DNA of 64,000 nt from Argentina anserina (GCF_933775445.1 NC_065877.1:31186001-31250000); one strand, 5' to 3'. Shown: positions 41,240 to 54,370, counted from the first letter of the stretch. The notes: generated by a model not told the origin, from the sequence alone. Translations and numbers: made by a program.

Positions 41240-43035
41240 CGCCGAGCTCAGCGGCTAGGGGCTGCATATCCTTTCTCCATACCACGCACATCGACTGTTT
41301 ATTCAACCTGTTACTGATCGATCTGAGAGTAATTTGAAAATTTCGGCCGGTCACACCAGTTTGATTTAATACGTACTAGAATAGTCACGGTGTAAAATAG
41401 TCCCTTCTATTAGATATTAATGATCTTTTATCAACCCAGTAAGCGAACATTGCATTATGTGTTTGATAGCGAGCTAGATCCGGTCCAAATGTTGATCAGA
41501 ATTAGTTGCAAGCAGACGTACAACAGATTGCAGAACTGAGAGCTCGAGTGTGCAGAATGCAGAGAGCCCTTGGTTAAAACTGCTTAAGAATCTTATAGTC
41601 GATCATCAAAGTTGCGATCCCGATGTTTCAATTGACAGGATTTTGGTCTTGACCTCTTCAACTTTAACGGTGGTTGAATCTTGAAAAAGAAAAGAAGTTA
41701 TTCCTTTTTCACTTCCTGATGATGATAAAGGAAGTACACAGATAGCTAGCTAAGACATGCATGCGTACGTGCATATCTGTTTAGGAGTGACGGTTGATCT
41801 TTGTTTTATTTATTTTTCATCGTGTATATATATATATATAGCCATTAAAAAGGATATTTCATTTTACACCCATTTTTAGAACTTGCTTTTAAAATAACCC
41901 ACTTATCATTTTAATTCTAATTTTTCCTCAAATATTTTTAATTAAACCTATAAATTGTCTTTCATTTTAACAAGAATTACATAGGTTGCCACTATTTATA
42001 TATGATTAGTCAACTATGAAATTAAAGTCTCTTTTAAAGTACTTAATTATAGATTGCTTGTGATTTCCTTTACCTCATTATTATTGCTAAAATTATAGAA
42101 ATTTTGTTTATAATTTTAATTCAAATTAAGGTAGATAATGAATGTAATACTTATGTTTCGGTACTTTAAATTATCTTTGTTAAAGGTAAATGTTTATGTT
42201 GAAATTTGAAAATTTGTAGGTTGATATTTGCAACACTAATTTTTATGTATTCATTCATCTCTTTATATCCTGACGTAAAAGTAGAAGTTAACATTCTTAA
42301 CATAGTTAATAGGTATGAGAAAACCTAGTTAATATGTATCTCTTTTAATTTCAACCTAAGGATTAGAAACATTTATTTACAAACTTCACTTCAAAAAAAT
42401 GTAATGACATAGGGAAATTTTATAAATTGTATTTTTACCTCTTATCGAAGAAAACATGCAAATTGATAATTTTAATATACCTCTTTATTAGATTTGTAAT
42501 GTATATATATACATATGCTTCTTGTTCTAAAAAATAGTATTATACCTCTTACAGAGAATTTATGTTATAATATACCTAACATGAAATAAATAAAATGTCA
42601 TTCAAGAATAAAAATGTGTACATACCTTACGATAAGAATTTCTCATAAATTCTTTTTGTCACTAGCTCTTATTTCTTAAAAAGAAGAATTGTGTAAAACT
42701 TTACAAAATTGAATTGATTGATGGAAGAACAACAACAAAAGCTATGAAAATTTTGCAAAACTAAATAGCTCAGTGATGAGTATATATATAGATTAAAGTT
42801 ATAATATGAATTTAAAACAATGAAATAATTATGGATGAAAGACCTATGATTAAGGAAATAATTTAGTATGACTTTTTGTATATCAGAAGGGAAAATAAGA
42901 TATTTATAAAAGGAATAAATATTGATAATAAAATTTTTTGGATATAGATTGAAAGAAAAATTGGGTGTGGATGTATTTTAAAGAGGGGGCTTCAATATTG
43001 GGCTTATATATAATTTTCTCTTAAAAAGTGATATG
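41240..43035. other. intergenic, very AT-rich
   Basis: Nothing with coding character. A TATATA tract lies at about 41826-41840. Flanking sequences near 41850 and 43000 are vaguely inverted but too diverged to call an element. Confidence 0.4.
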
Positions 43036-43039
43036 TCAC

Positions 43040-43345
43040 TTGACCGACTTTTCGATCACATTTCAGCACCGTTCAACATTTAAAATATAATGTGTAGATC
43101 ACATATGTAAAATTTCAGTCAAAATGAAGGTGTTTAAGACATTCAAAACTGTGATTTAAACTTGCATGAACGGTTCATGTTTGACAGATTTGGTGCGTCC
43201 ATTGCTTTTGTCAATTTTGATTCCTTAATTATCACCATTTTGACTGAAATATTACAGGGGTGAGCTACATATTAGAGCCTAAAAATTGAACAGTATAGAT
43301 GTTTAAAATATAGTTAAAAAGTTGATTAATGAACTGTCCATTTAA
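43040..43345. mobile_element. foldback element, diverged
   Basis: Inverted arms of about 80 bp: AATTTCAGTCAAAATG-type sequence near 43110 and its complement near 43230, with the arms continuing outward through ACCGTTCAA and TTGAACAGT. Boundaries are approximate and no target duplication is identified. Confidence 0.5.
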
Positions 43346-43775
43346 AATACCAAAAAAAATCCCTTACTAAAACAATATATATATATATAGCATAATATAC
43401 TTCATAACATTATTCGAAAAAACAAAACGTCATAACATTAACATTGCGCGTATGTATTTCTATCACATTGTGTAGATAATACTCCACACAAAGGAGCTTA
43501 CACATAACAAGGACGACTAGGGTCATCCTCTGTCGATTGGGGCTTCTTATTAGCTGGGAAGCTAGGGTCAGATACTTTCAGATATTCTATTACCCTACCT
43601 TCATGCGCTCTGGCATGCCTGTCATGGAGCTTAATTACGTACACTCATATATTTCTCTTGATTACGTACATATGCGCTTTCCTTTTGGTTTCTACTACAC
43701 ATACTTTATGATCGATCGTACATATTATTTATGTATACATAGTTTTTCTCCACAAGCCTATTACCGTGCATTCAT

Positions 43776-44461
43776 TCATACACCGCCTCCTCCCCAACCA
43801 CCGCCGCCTCGTCCGCCTCCCCATCCACCGGCACCTCGTCCACCCCAGCCTCTTCCCCCTCCCCAGCCATATCCATCAGGGTTGGCTTCATAAGCAGCTT
43901 CACTGGCACCTCCTCCCCAGCCACCGCCACCTCGCCCACCTCCCCATCCACCTCCACCACGTCCACCTCCCCAGCCACCTCCACCTCGTCCACCTCCCCA
44001 TCCTCCACCGCCTCGTCCACCCCAGCCATATCCATCAGGGTTGGCGTCAGCCGCGGCCTCGCTTGCAGCTTCTGTTTCTTCTTTCTGAGGCCAGCAACAT
44101 TGACTACCGCAATAATGGTAGCCATGTCTCCAGCAGCAGCGCCCGCAATATCCTCCTCCGCCGCCGTATCCTTGTTTCTCGGCATCACCTGGCACCGGAT
44201 TCGTCTCCTTTGTTTTCCCATCCACCACCCCTGCATGTATATAAGATATTAAAAATCGATCATTCCGTGGTGTGTACATAAATATATTCATGAAATATCA
44301 CTTGCATTTGTGATCCTACATGTATGTAAACTTCTCAAATGGTTATTTCATTGATTACCTTTATTCTCCTCTTTGGATTTCTCATCAGCTGTGACAGTGG
44401 AAGAGATGAGAACAAGGGCAAACAGAAGCCCTAGCAAATTGAAAGCCTCGAAATTCTTCAT
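43776..44461 (-). CDS. GRP4, secreted Cys-rich/Trp-Gly protein (185 aa)
   Basis: Exon 1 is 44461-44359 with a phase-1 GT donor; exon 2 is 44230-43776. A signal peptide fills residues 1-25 (MKNFEAFNLLGLLFALVL start), followed by an acidic/basic linker (DEKSKEENKG). A cysteine module (CGRCCWRHGYHYCGSQCCWP) sits at about residues 62-81. The remainder is GRGGGGWGG repeats interrupted twice by an A/E-rich spacer ending ANPDGYGWGG. The tryptophan-glycine composition resembles cell-wall structural GRPs. The cysteine module is shared with GRP3, and the ANPD repeat with the fragment at 41044. The start is set by the signal peptide and a TATA box about 80 bp upstream. Confidence 0.87.
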
Positions 44462-44538
44462 GGTTTCTCTGAAACTTCGATTCAATACTACTCTTACAAT
44501 ATCAATATGGAATGCTAGGGTTTCTCCTCGATTTGTCA

Positions 44539-44546
44539 ATTTATAG
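44539..44546 (-). promoter_or_regulatory. GRP4 TATA box
   Basis: CTATAAAT on the minus strand, about 79-85 bp before the GRP4 ATG. Confidence 0.6.
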
Positions 44547-44559
44547 TGCATGGGATTAA

Positions 44560-46465
44560 GAAAAGACGAGGATATACCGATCCTTAATTTATTAGCCAGT
44601 CTTAAAAGAGTCAGAAATTAGTTGGGCAGTAGTGAGAAGAACATACGTAGTATATCTTTGACTGGGTTAGATAGGCATGAATTTTTGAAGTTCTTATCAC
44701 TTGATCCTCTTCAGAGAAACACTTGTGCCTGTTTGAGCAAGGACATGTGTTGTAGCTAGCTAGGTTGAGATGAGCACTGCATGCAGGTATACAGCTGATG
44801 AATGCGTGGTCAATGTATTGTATGTGAAAATAGACGTTGCCATCAGATCAATTCTCTGATTCAGCCAACCTTATATTTTCAATTTCAATCTAAATCTAAA
44901 AAAAAAAGATATATAATAAAAATTAATATATATAAAATACACACGCATATATAATCCAAGCGCTAGCTGCATGATGCACCTGATGTAATTGGCAAATGAG
45001 GTACCAATTACATGATCAAGGTTTTTCTTAACCACTCTGCACCGTACGTACTTAATCGAAGTTTCTCAATATAATTAAAACGATTAGGACATATAATAAT
45101 TTGATGTATAGGATATTGAAACGAGACCTTGTTAGAATTCGATGCTGGTAACAGCATATCTCAGTTTGACTGTGATGGCTAGTACGAAAACGAAATCTTT
45201 AGCTCAATTCGAAATCTCATTTCTCCATATAACAGAAGCAGTGGTTATTTTTTAAAAGTTTTCGATGAATAATAATGTATGACGGCTAACTGTTTTGTGT
45301 TCGACTCACATTCACAAGTCGCAACTTATAATTATGTAAATCCTTCTCAGATCATATCTGGTTTCTGCGTAAATTTCCTCACGTAAACTTGACATAAAAT
45401 TTCATCATCGAAGAAAAAAACTTGATATAAAATTCCACATGATGTATATGATTAGATCAGTTGGAATGACTGTCTGCTGAAGATTGTTTTGGATTAAGTT
45501 TGTAGAAACTACGTACAATCAGTGTAAATTAAATTACATTATATGAGTACAAAACCATAGATCATATGCATAACAACTAATCGTTAGTTTAGTGAATGAG
45601 ATTAACTTACCATCTTCATGAACGACAACACCGTGATCCATTGTGCCTTAATCCGAAGTCACAATGTGCTAGGCAAGGTCTTCTGTTAGTCACTACTTTC
45701 TGCTTTCTCAATGGACAGTAACTCACGCAAATAACTCGTAGTGATAACATAGACGTTTACCATCTATATATAGAGAATCTTTAACCCTTAAGAGTCATTC
45801 CATTAAAAACATCATGTAAGTTAAGTCATCTTATTTAGATTCCTGATTCAATACTGATTTGTAGTCTTGCTTCTAGACTTAAATTAGGATTACTTACCAT
45901 AATGATATAATACACGAAACCATTAGAAACTAAATTTGATATTATTTTTGTTTCCATATAGAAATAAGTTATGACATTAAACATGATAATCATATAATAT
46001 GTGATATGTCCAAAATTGATCTAACAATCAGAGAATACAATTAAGTAGTAGATTGTTCTCAACTTCTCATTGAAAATGATTCGTATAGATCCGAAACGAT
46101 CGATCTCATCCACATAAAACTTGAACAATATGAATTAGAGAACAACAACTCGATCGTGGGTCGTACGTTTGTTTGGATATATGCTATAGAATTTGAGTAC
46201 AAATTGACTTTTATTATTGACTCATGGTCTCATGGAGAACATAAATCTTCATCAGCAAACATGGGAGATAAGAGGCACACTGGCAAGCATTAGAGGAAAT
46301 ATAAAATGTATAGCATGCATTGATATACAATAGAATTTTTCGTTAAGCAAATAAAAAAACGCTAAATAATAATAATTTTGAAAAATCTTAGAATTCCAAT
46401 AGTAGTAATCACCAAATTGGCAATTAACAATAGCCGAGAAGAAACTTTGCCATAACTATCGCTGA
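44560..46465. other. intergenic with an orphan promoter-like stretch
   Basis: On the minus strand near 45770-45610 there is a TATATATA motif, about 130 bp of leader-like DNA, then ATGGATCACGG and a plausible donor (GATG/GTAAG near 45612). No downstream exon is recognisable, so this may be an abandoned or non-coding transcription unit. The rest is AT-rich without features. Confidence 0.3.
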
Positions 46466-46793
46466 AGGCCACGTTTGGTTCATGAAATCCAGCCATTGAG
46501 AAAGAAAATCATTATTTTCTTGTGTTTGGAAGCCCGAGAAAATCAGAAGGAAAAGAAAGTGTTTCCCACATGGAGGGAAAATCGGGCGGAAAATGCTTCC
46601 TTCCACCCAATCAATGGATTGAGTTTCCTTCCTACATTCCAGCAATTAATGCCAAATTTTATGACTAAATTATTCTTACTTTCCCAATTTTATCCACCAT
46701 TTTTTAAAAGTCTATGAGTCTGCGATAAAAACTAGGCTCGAGACTTTAAATCCGAGAATTGTTTAGAACTGTCGAAAATCGCACTAAAATGGT

Positions 46794-46917
46794 CGATTCG
46801 ATTCGATTTAAAAATAAATAAATTACTAACTCTAGATGAACCGCACCGAAACAACCGATTCGATTCGATTTAAAAATAAATAAATTACTAACTCTAGATG
46901 AACCGCACCGAAACAAC
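46794..46917. repeat. 62-bp tandem duplication
   Basis: Two apparently identical 62-bp units (46794-46855, 46856-46917) followed by a partial third that begins to diverge. Each contains GATTCGATTCGATTT. Confidence 0.9.
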
Positions 46918-47300
46918 CGATTCAATTCGATTTCGGTTCTTATTTTTGAAAATGATTTTGGAACCATTAGAACCAAGTTTTCACAACTATATAAGAAAAA
47001 CCCCTAAAATAAACTTCTTTTGTCGCCGCTTCCCTCATTACTTTCTTTTCTTTACTTCTTAGACTCATACTAATCACTATATAGACTAAAAAACCATATT
47101 CTTTTTGCATTACGCCCTCACTTCCTCACTTCATTTGTTCATCTGCCTCACTCCCTCTATTATTTTGTTACTCTCTCTTCTTTTTGAAATAATTGAGTAT
47201 GTTAATTGTTGATCATTGTGTAATTGTATTAGAGAGGTTGTTGACGTTTTGTATTTGCATTTTGAAGTTGGTATTTTATATGATTATTGTTTAAGGCTTG

Positions 47301-47303
<3 letters not shown>

Positions 47304-47335
<32 letters not shown>
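47304..47335. repeat. (TA)n microsatellite
   Basis: About 16 uninterrupted TA units. Confidence 0.85.
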
Positions 47336-47337
<2 letters not shown>

Positions 47338-48149
47338 CAGTGAACTTTTAGAACTATAAAAACCCATAAACTGACCCGATTTTTGCGGTTCCGGTTAGTG
47401 CTAAATTCAGACCGTTTTTCTTTTCTAATTCTGGGAAAAAATAATTATTTTAAAACCAATCTCAGGCCTTATAAAAACCCAGTATAAGGTTTGAGATTAT
47501 TTGAGAAAGGGAGATGACTCAAATGAGTAGAACACCTGAAAATCTCCAATCAAATTATCTTGCTATATATCGTCTCCTCGAATTTTAGATTCCAGATATG
47601 TATATATCTTTCTTCTTTTACTATCTTATTATTTGTTCATTGGTTCAGTGTATGTATGAGTATATATATATTCATTTTAGTTCCTCTCGATCGTTTTAAT
47701 CCAGTGATTGATTACATATGTGGTTTTGGTTTTTGTTGTGAGATATAGTTTGGTTTGTTGTGATTGGTCTCTTGTGTTGGACATTCAAAAACAAACAAAG
47801 TATGCAGTAGATTGATAAAACAAAGAAAAGTGTGCAGTAGAGTGATAGAATATATACCTCCATCTTGTTCTATTGTCCAAGAAGGAGAAAACCACTGATG
47901 TGTTAGATTATATAAACAAAAACTAAAATTTGGTCACTTATGAAAAGGTTTTGGGTATTATTGGAAAATAGATAGGATTTTGGTTCATTCCAAGGAGTAC
48001 CAAATAATTTAATATGAGTATATGACTATATTCCTGACCTTTCCAAACACCGAAAATGAAAATTTATAGGAATTGCAATTTCCTATGGGAATGGAAAATC
48101 CAAAGAATTGATTTCATTTCCTTTTCATTCCATGAACCAAACGAGGCTT

Positions 48150-49813
48150 AGAGGGAAACCGGAATGGGGTAGCATATAGACTATAAATACTTGGACAATA
48201 TAAAGTACAAGTTCAAGCAGCCGACATAAGCCCAATTGACTTGGCTTGAGTCCAGAACACTTGGTATACATAGTTGATCTTCTGTGTATGATTAAGTTTT
48301 TTGATCAGAAAAGTTTCATCTTCTTCATGTTTTTACAAGCAATATGAGCATATTGTAGCACTTCCTTACCGGTTGTGACTGTAATAGAATTATTTTGGAA
48401 GAAACTTCAAATTTCAATATCAAATGATAAAAAGAGGAGAGCTAGAATTGAAGAATTGGGAGTTCATTGGGTTGGACCATAGCTCATGGGCCTTAGCCCT
48501 CAAAAGTCTCGCCCAAGAAAAAACCGAATAATTGAGAACTGACACAATTTCCCTTTTATTATTATTTTTGAAGAAAAAAAAAAGGTATCCCTAATCTCGA
48601 GAATATGAGAATGTGATACAAGAGAAAATAAACGTACATCTCATATATTTATAGAAAATTATATAAATTCAGAAATAATTTAAGGACAAATGATTAAATC
48701 TGCCTAATGAAATATAATGTTTTACATATTCAAAATATCGATACTGACAATATAAGGACCGTTGACTGTCACTAAAGATAAAAATTTAATTGTCAAATTA
48801 ATACCAACATGACCGATTATTAAAACTTTAAGAATGAAAGAACGAATATATTGGAGTTGAACCAAAATATGTATCGTAAATTGTTTTTCACTTTTGTGTC
48901 GATAGAGATTTATAGTAAATCTGTTGAACATGCTTGTGGTTTAATTAGTTAATTTCGGGTGTTTATCCTTTAGAGTTTAGACCATCTCGCTCCTTCATTC
49001 TTCTTTCTACGTACCTACCCATTCGTTTACTAACTTGGAGTAATTAATTTCTCTATCTACCCAGCCCCTGCTGCTATCATACTATCACCATTTGCATGAT
49101 GGGGACGAGCTCTCAATTTCCAGTTTTCCACCTCTTCATTTTCCTGGTCTCCATCAAATAGTGAGCATGGAAGAGGGTACGTACGTACAAATATGATCTA
49201 AACATACTAGCTAGCTTCCCAAGCAGGCAAGCATGATTGATAAGAGACTCGAAGACATACTGGTCACACAACCTGACATATTGATGAGACACGTATTGTG
49301 TAGTTGGGAGTTTAAGACACGTTTGTGATCGGTTTATAAAAACTTAACGTATTCGGCCTTATCTAGCAGTGGTTCTTGTACATCAAGTTGACTTCTTCGA
49401 ATTTAATTACCTAGTCGATCTTATCGATATCACATTGATTAATACTGATTTATCGTCCCTAGCTACTTGTTCTATGGTCTGAATCCGGCAAATCATTGAA
49501 TGAAAAACTGATAAAGTCAACCGGTGACGTTGCATTTCTTCTCGATCAACTTGAGCTGCTAAAAAAAACTTAATTGATGCATGCATGTACGACCACGTAC
49601 ATAATCATGTAGACGAGTATAAGATGAACACGTTTACGTCCAAGCTTAAATTTTAAATTAAGCTCAGCTTAATTTTGATTTGTAAACGACTTACCGATCT
49701 ATATTTTCTTTTTTTGTGCCTACAAGTGAAATTCATTTGATTGGTTCATTACCATTTGTTTACATATTATATGCATGCACTAACGTTGAAAAGTATTTTC
49801 TTTTGGGAAAAAC
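48150..49813. other. intergenic with a GRP5/6 promoter-like remnant
   Basis: 49257-49330 resembles the far-upstream regions of GRP5 (near 55010-55085) and GRP6 (near 57030-57100), sharing ATTGATGAGACACG and TGTAG(T/G)TGGG(A/C)GTT. No GRP exon follows on its minus-strand side. Nothing else is supported here. Confidence 0.45.
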
Positions 49814-50155
49814 TGCGTTCGAACTCTCATTTATTTGCACACTTTGAGAATATAAATACATGATTTTAACCGTTCAAATGTTTAGTTATTACTAAAAATC
49901 AATTATGTAAAAGATCAACATAAACAAAAATCGTTTGCTTTGTCGATTGTATCAAACAAATGAACGGTTATGGTGAAAGTTAGTAGTCTCATGATCAACC
50001 GTCAATTTGTTTGATGCAATCGACTATGAAGACGATTTTTGTTTACATCAATTTTTTACAAACATGATCTTTGGTAATAAACTAAACTTTTAAACGGTTA
50101 AAATTATGTATTTATATTCTCAAAGTGTGCAAATAAATAATAGTTCGACGCACGC
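49814..50155. mobile_element. foldback MITE with arms of about 165 bp
   Basis: The two halves are near-complete inverted copies: TTATTTGCACACTTTGAGAA on the left pairs with TTCTCAAAGTGTGCAAATAA on the right, and the pairing continues through ACAAAAATCG to the centre. Outer edges GCGTTCGAAC and GTTCGACGC. A transcript would form a hairpin more than 150 bp long. Confidence 0.8.
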
Positions 50156-50408
50156 GTACATACTAGTTTGTACACAAATTTTTCCCATTTCTTTTTTATG
50201 CCAAAGACAAATTACTATAGGAAGAAATTCTAGGGCAACCAGCTATAAAGAGGTCAAAATTGAAGGCCATAGAGACGGGGAGCATTGGATCCCAATGGCA
50301 ATACTCATAAGGTTTGCTGACCAAGCGCGACGAGAGGCCGAGAGCGTTAGCTACAAAATTTTGTTCTCGGAGACTGGAGAGTATGAACAAATTGAACCAC
50401 ATCAAACT

Positions 50409-52934
50409 TGTATTGACCTGATTTTTCGGGATCAAATTATATGCATTCTTCTAAATTAATAAACTTCGTTAAATTAATAAAACACATTTGTCTTGCTTAG
50501 CGACGTTGTCGAAATCGAAAACTGAACCGTATTCGGAAAACTAAATTGGATAAACGTTACGTTTCCGCGACGCGAGAATCGACTTTTAATCTGTCGCTCG
50601 TTTCTGAAAACTTCCTTCATGAAAGTTGTAGAGTTCGTCGATACGAGCTCGTAGACACGTCACGCGTTCTAATTGGACGTCATACGTGAAAGTTATTAAC
50701 GACGGAAGTTAGTTTCCGATTTTAGAAGTGGGTATAAAAAATGAATTTTAGGGATTAGGGTTTCCATTTTCGGAAACCCCTCACCCCCACAGCCAATCGC
50801 TCTTTCTCTCCCCGATCTCTCTCTCACAGAGAACGCCTCTGGCGATCTCCCGACCTAGGCCACCGTGGTCATCACTGCCTGCCCTAGGAGCTCCGCACGG
50901 TCCACCGCAGCAACCCTCGAGCTCGACACACCTCGCCTCGCCTTCGTGAAGCCGCGCGACATCTCGAGCTCTCCTGCGATCCTCTCTACCGTCTGCTTCG
51001 TCGCCGGCGAGGCTAGGGCACAAGGAACATCTCGCCATCGCCGCTCCTCGTCTTTGGCGCCACCTACAAAGCGATTAAAGCTCAAAGCACATCGCCGCCT
51101 CACCCACTGCCCAAAATCCACCGCCGCTTAGTTCTAGCTTCTCCGGCGATGTTCCGGTGGTTCCAAGGCGTGATTCTGGTAAGGGTTTATGCATTTTGAC
51201 TGTTGGGATTGATTGTTGTTGAATTTATGGCGTTTTGGTGGAGAATTGGAGGAGGAGGTGGAGGGAGCACCGCCGCCTTAGGCGGCGCGTGCGAGAGCGT
51301 GAGGGAGGGTGAGGGGTGCAAGAGGAGGCCTTGGGCCGTGGAGGGGAAAAAGGGAAGGAAAGGAGGGGATTTGGGTGACAGTGGGCAAGCCACGCGCGCC
51401 GCCACGTGCGGCGGCGCGTGAACAGTAAATTTTGAAAATAGTAAATTTTTGTAAAATTATTTTTACGTACGGTGAATGTAAACAAGTAAATTACGTACAG
51501 TAAATGTAAATATAATTTACGTACAGTAATTGTAAAAGTAAATTTTGAAGGGTAAATCAGTTATTTATATTTACTGACAGTATTTACTATGTATAATACA
51601 TTGGTGTACATTAATATGTAAACAGTACATATATGAAAAGTAATATGTAAACCGTACATATATGAAAAGTAATACGCAGACAGTACATATTTGAATAGTA
51701 ATTTCGTGAACAGTAATTTTGTAAAAACTTGAAATTACTGAACAGTAAAACATTATTACTGTTTCAGCATTTAAGGTTTTACGTAACGATTCTAAATTCA
51801 CTTCTTATCTATTCTAGGTGATCGACACAACAAGTAAAAGATTCACTTGTGGAATCGTGGAAATTACGCTCAAGATTATAAGGTGAGTAAAACCTCACAG
51901 TGACGAATCTACCCTTGCGGAGATTCATAATTACGCTTAATTAAAAAGAACGAACTATAATATGTATATGATATAGTGGATTGTGTATGTGTATAATTGG
52001 TAAAATAAGTACATATATATAGTTTGCTATAATATATACTGTCATAATTTCCATTTACGAATGAGTTCATTATAGCGTTGATATTTACTTATTTGAGCAT
52101 GTCTCTTGGATTTGTACAATAACATGTGATAATTGTTTGTACGTGGTTTTAACTTGAGTTATGTTAAAATGTTTTTGTGGTATGTGGACCTGTCTTCGGA
52201 CGTGTTGGCATGTCAGAACCTAACCTTGGCCGGGCGATAGTTACGATACAGTTAGAGCTCTAGTATGTCTGTCGGGGTACTAACAGAAGGGGTAACAGAG
52301 GTGTGCAAGCACTTATGAGTACCCATATTTTGGATATTGAGTAGCAAGTGGTTGCCCAATGTCGGGCAGCGTACTAACATGAGGAGTAACAGAGGTGTAC
52401 CAGCGCTCATGAGTACCCGTATTAGAAATGTATTTGGGTAAACAGAGAGGTTGCCCGATTTCTCATGAGCACATATATTTTCAAATATCATTGGACAACC
52501 AGAGGGACCGTCCAATGACTCATGAGTGCATTTATGATTAATGTTTTATGTATTTTCTTATGTATTTATATGCGAGTCATATTGTTGTTTACTCATACGA
52601 GCTGTAATGCTTACCGGGTTTGTGTTTGCAATCCCGGTGCACCTATTCGATGATGTACCGCATGTGTGGATTAGCGGAATCGACGGATAACTCTGAAGAT
52701 TTTGAAGTTGTTTTATTTTATCTTGTGGTGAGGATTGAGAAGATTCTTACATTTCCATTTGATATAATGCTTGAATTATAATTTGGTTTGTAATAATCAA
52801 TTTGACTGAGTTGTACCATGAACTCAGTAATGATCCACTGTGACGTTGAAATGATTTCGATTTATTGAGATTGTTTTAGAATTTTTCATAGTTTCGAATT
52901 CGGGTTTCATACTCGAAATTTCGGGACCGTGACA
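50409..52934 (+). mobile_element. solo LTR, copy 3 of the long-LTR family
   Basis: 2526 bp starting TGTATTGACCTGATTTTTCG and ending GGGACCGTGACA, flanked by a perfect AAACT duplication (50404-50408 and 52935-52939). It has a TATA box (GGTATAAAAAA near 50731), the GC-rich leader block with palindromic GCCGCCTTAGGCGGC, and the CTCATGAG/GTACCC block near 52310-52530. It defines the ends and normal length of the family. Confidence 0.9.
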
Positions 52935-52939
52935 AAACT

Positions 52940-53566
52940 CGACCGCAATCATCTTAGTATCATGGACAATTGGCAGAAGTCTCCCGGGGGGGGGGGGTCT
53001 GAATGAGTGATCAAGCAATGTATAAGAAGCTTAAAGAAGTCACCTTCGGCAATAGGGACACTTGCTTTGCCTAGCTAGCCATACGGCCCATACTAGCTGT
53101 TGTCACCGGCTATAATAGGGCAGCAGCAATGATCTCGACTCCCAAAGCCAATAGCAGAATTGGAACTTTGTTGGATGACACTCCTGATGGTTGGTCGAGT
53201 TTTCTGTATATATGCTTGGGAAATTATCGATTCAACGAGCTTTTTAGATGTCCTTTTGTCTCCATATCCACCATTATTTTGGTTATGATGTTCTACTTCG
53301 TTCTATTTTGGTTTTTGTCTTTGTTTCGAAAGAGTTTTATGGTGTTTGATGGAAAATTATTCAATGTATAAAGTGCAAGTAAGTACAGGTATTTATTATG
53401 CAATCTCAATTATTCATATCTATAAATATTTCTTAAAAAAATAAAAAAAATTATTTAATAAAATCTGACCGTTCATTGATGTATGATATAAAAATGAACA
53501 AGTTCTCCAGTACATGGAAAAAACCTCAGAGGGAAGATGGGAAGTATTAGATATATATATGTTTTA
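52940..53566. other. intergenic
   Basis: Contains a G homopolymer of about 12 at 52986-52997. A short plus-strand frame at 53129-53371 has no recognisable domain. No gene supported. Confidence 0.4.
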
Positions 53567-54154
53567 GGGTGCTCTTATTGACACACCTTACTAATAACTC
53601 ATCCATATTAGTTTTTTATTACTTTATTTTGATCCCATTTACAAATAACCTAAATCATCCATTTACTTTTGTTTTCAATTCCTTTTTCTTTTTCCCATTA
53701 TCCTTAGTCATTGGTCACTATCTTCATTCTTCTTCTTCGTCTTCCTCATCTTCATTGCAAGTGCCATTGTTTTGTTCTTAGTAGTGGTTTTCTTGCTTTT
53801 CTTCAATGAGTGTCTGAAACCTCTTTGGTTCGATGAAGATAGGGAAATGGAAGCGTACGATGTGGCTTCAAAAAGAAAAAGAAGGTTTTACCATGTTTCT
53901 GATTCGCATAAAGAATCAAAGAGTACAATTACATTAGTTTTCATCAACCGAGATTATTGATGTATACATATATATAAATTAATAATGGTGTGTGAATAAA
54001 ACTTGGTAGTCTGAGATTTGGGGATGACGGGAGAAAGGAAAGGGAAAGAAAAGAAAACAAATGCAAATGATAGTTTAGGTAATTTGCAAATGGGATCAAA
54101 ATAAATAAATAAAACTGATAGGGGTGTGTTATTAGAGGTTTAGTAACAGCACCC
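53567..54154. mobile_element. hAT-type MITE upstream of the GRP5 3' end
   Basis: TIRs of about 90 bp begin GGGTGCTCTTATT and, inverted, GGGTGCTGTTACT, and share TTTATTTTGATCCCATTT. Flanks are ATGTTTTA (53559-53566) and GTGTTTTA (54155-54162), 7 of 8, the hAT duplication length. The interior is CT-rich with no transposase. Confidence 0.8.
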
Positions 54155-54370
54155 GTGTTTTATTGCATGTAAACGGAGAGCTATAGCTGCACGAGCTTCC
54201 ATAGAAAGGAAGCAACACAGCAAAGTGAACAGTACACACGGTAATGCTTAACATATAGCACATATTGCCAGAATAACTGCGAGCATTATTGGGCATATAT
54301 ATTACTAGCTTGGCCATGCACATTGATCATCGACATTGCGGTTTTATTCGTATAACGATCCATACCTGGC

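Larger units (their letters stand above)
46466..48149. mobile_element. TIR element, family uncertain
   Basis: The left end CACGTTTGGTTCATGAAAT and the right end, inverted CTCGTTTGGTTCATGGAAT, are a clear pair of about 25 bp. The GGCC(T)CGTTTGGTT style is common in PIF/Harbinger-type MITEs, but no TWA duplication is seen. The interior holds the 62-bp tandem repeat and a TA microsatellite. No transposase frame. Confidence 0.55.

Noticed and set aside
41842..43030. Possible large TIR element in the AT-rich stretch
   Set aside because: The end similarity is too weak and no target duplication is visible.
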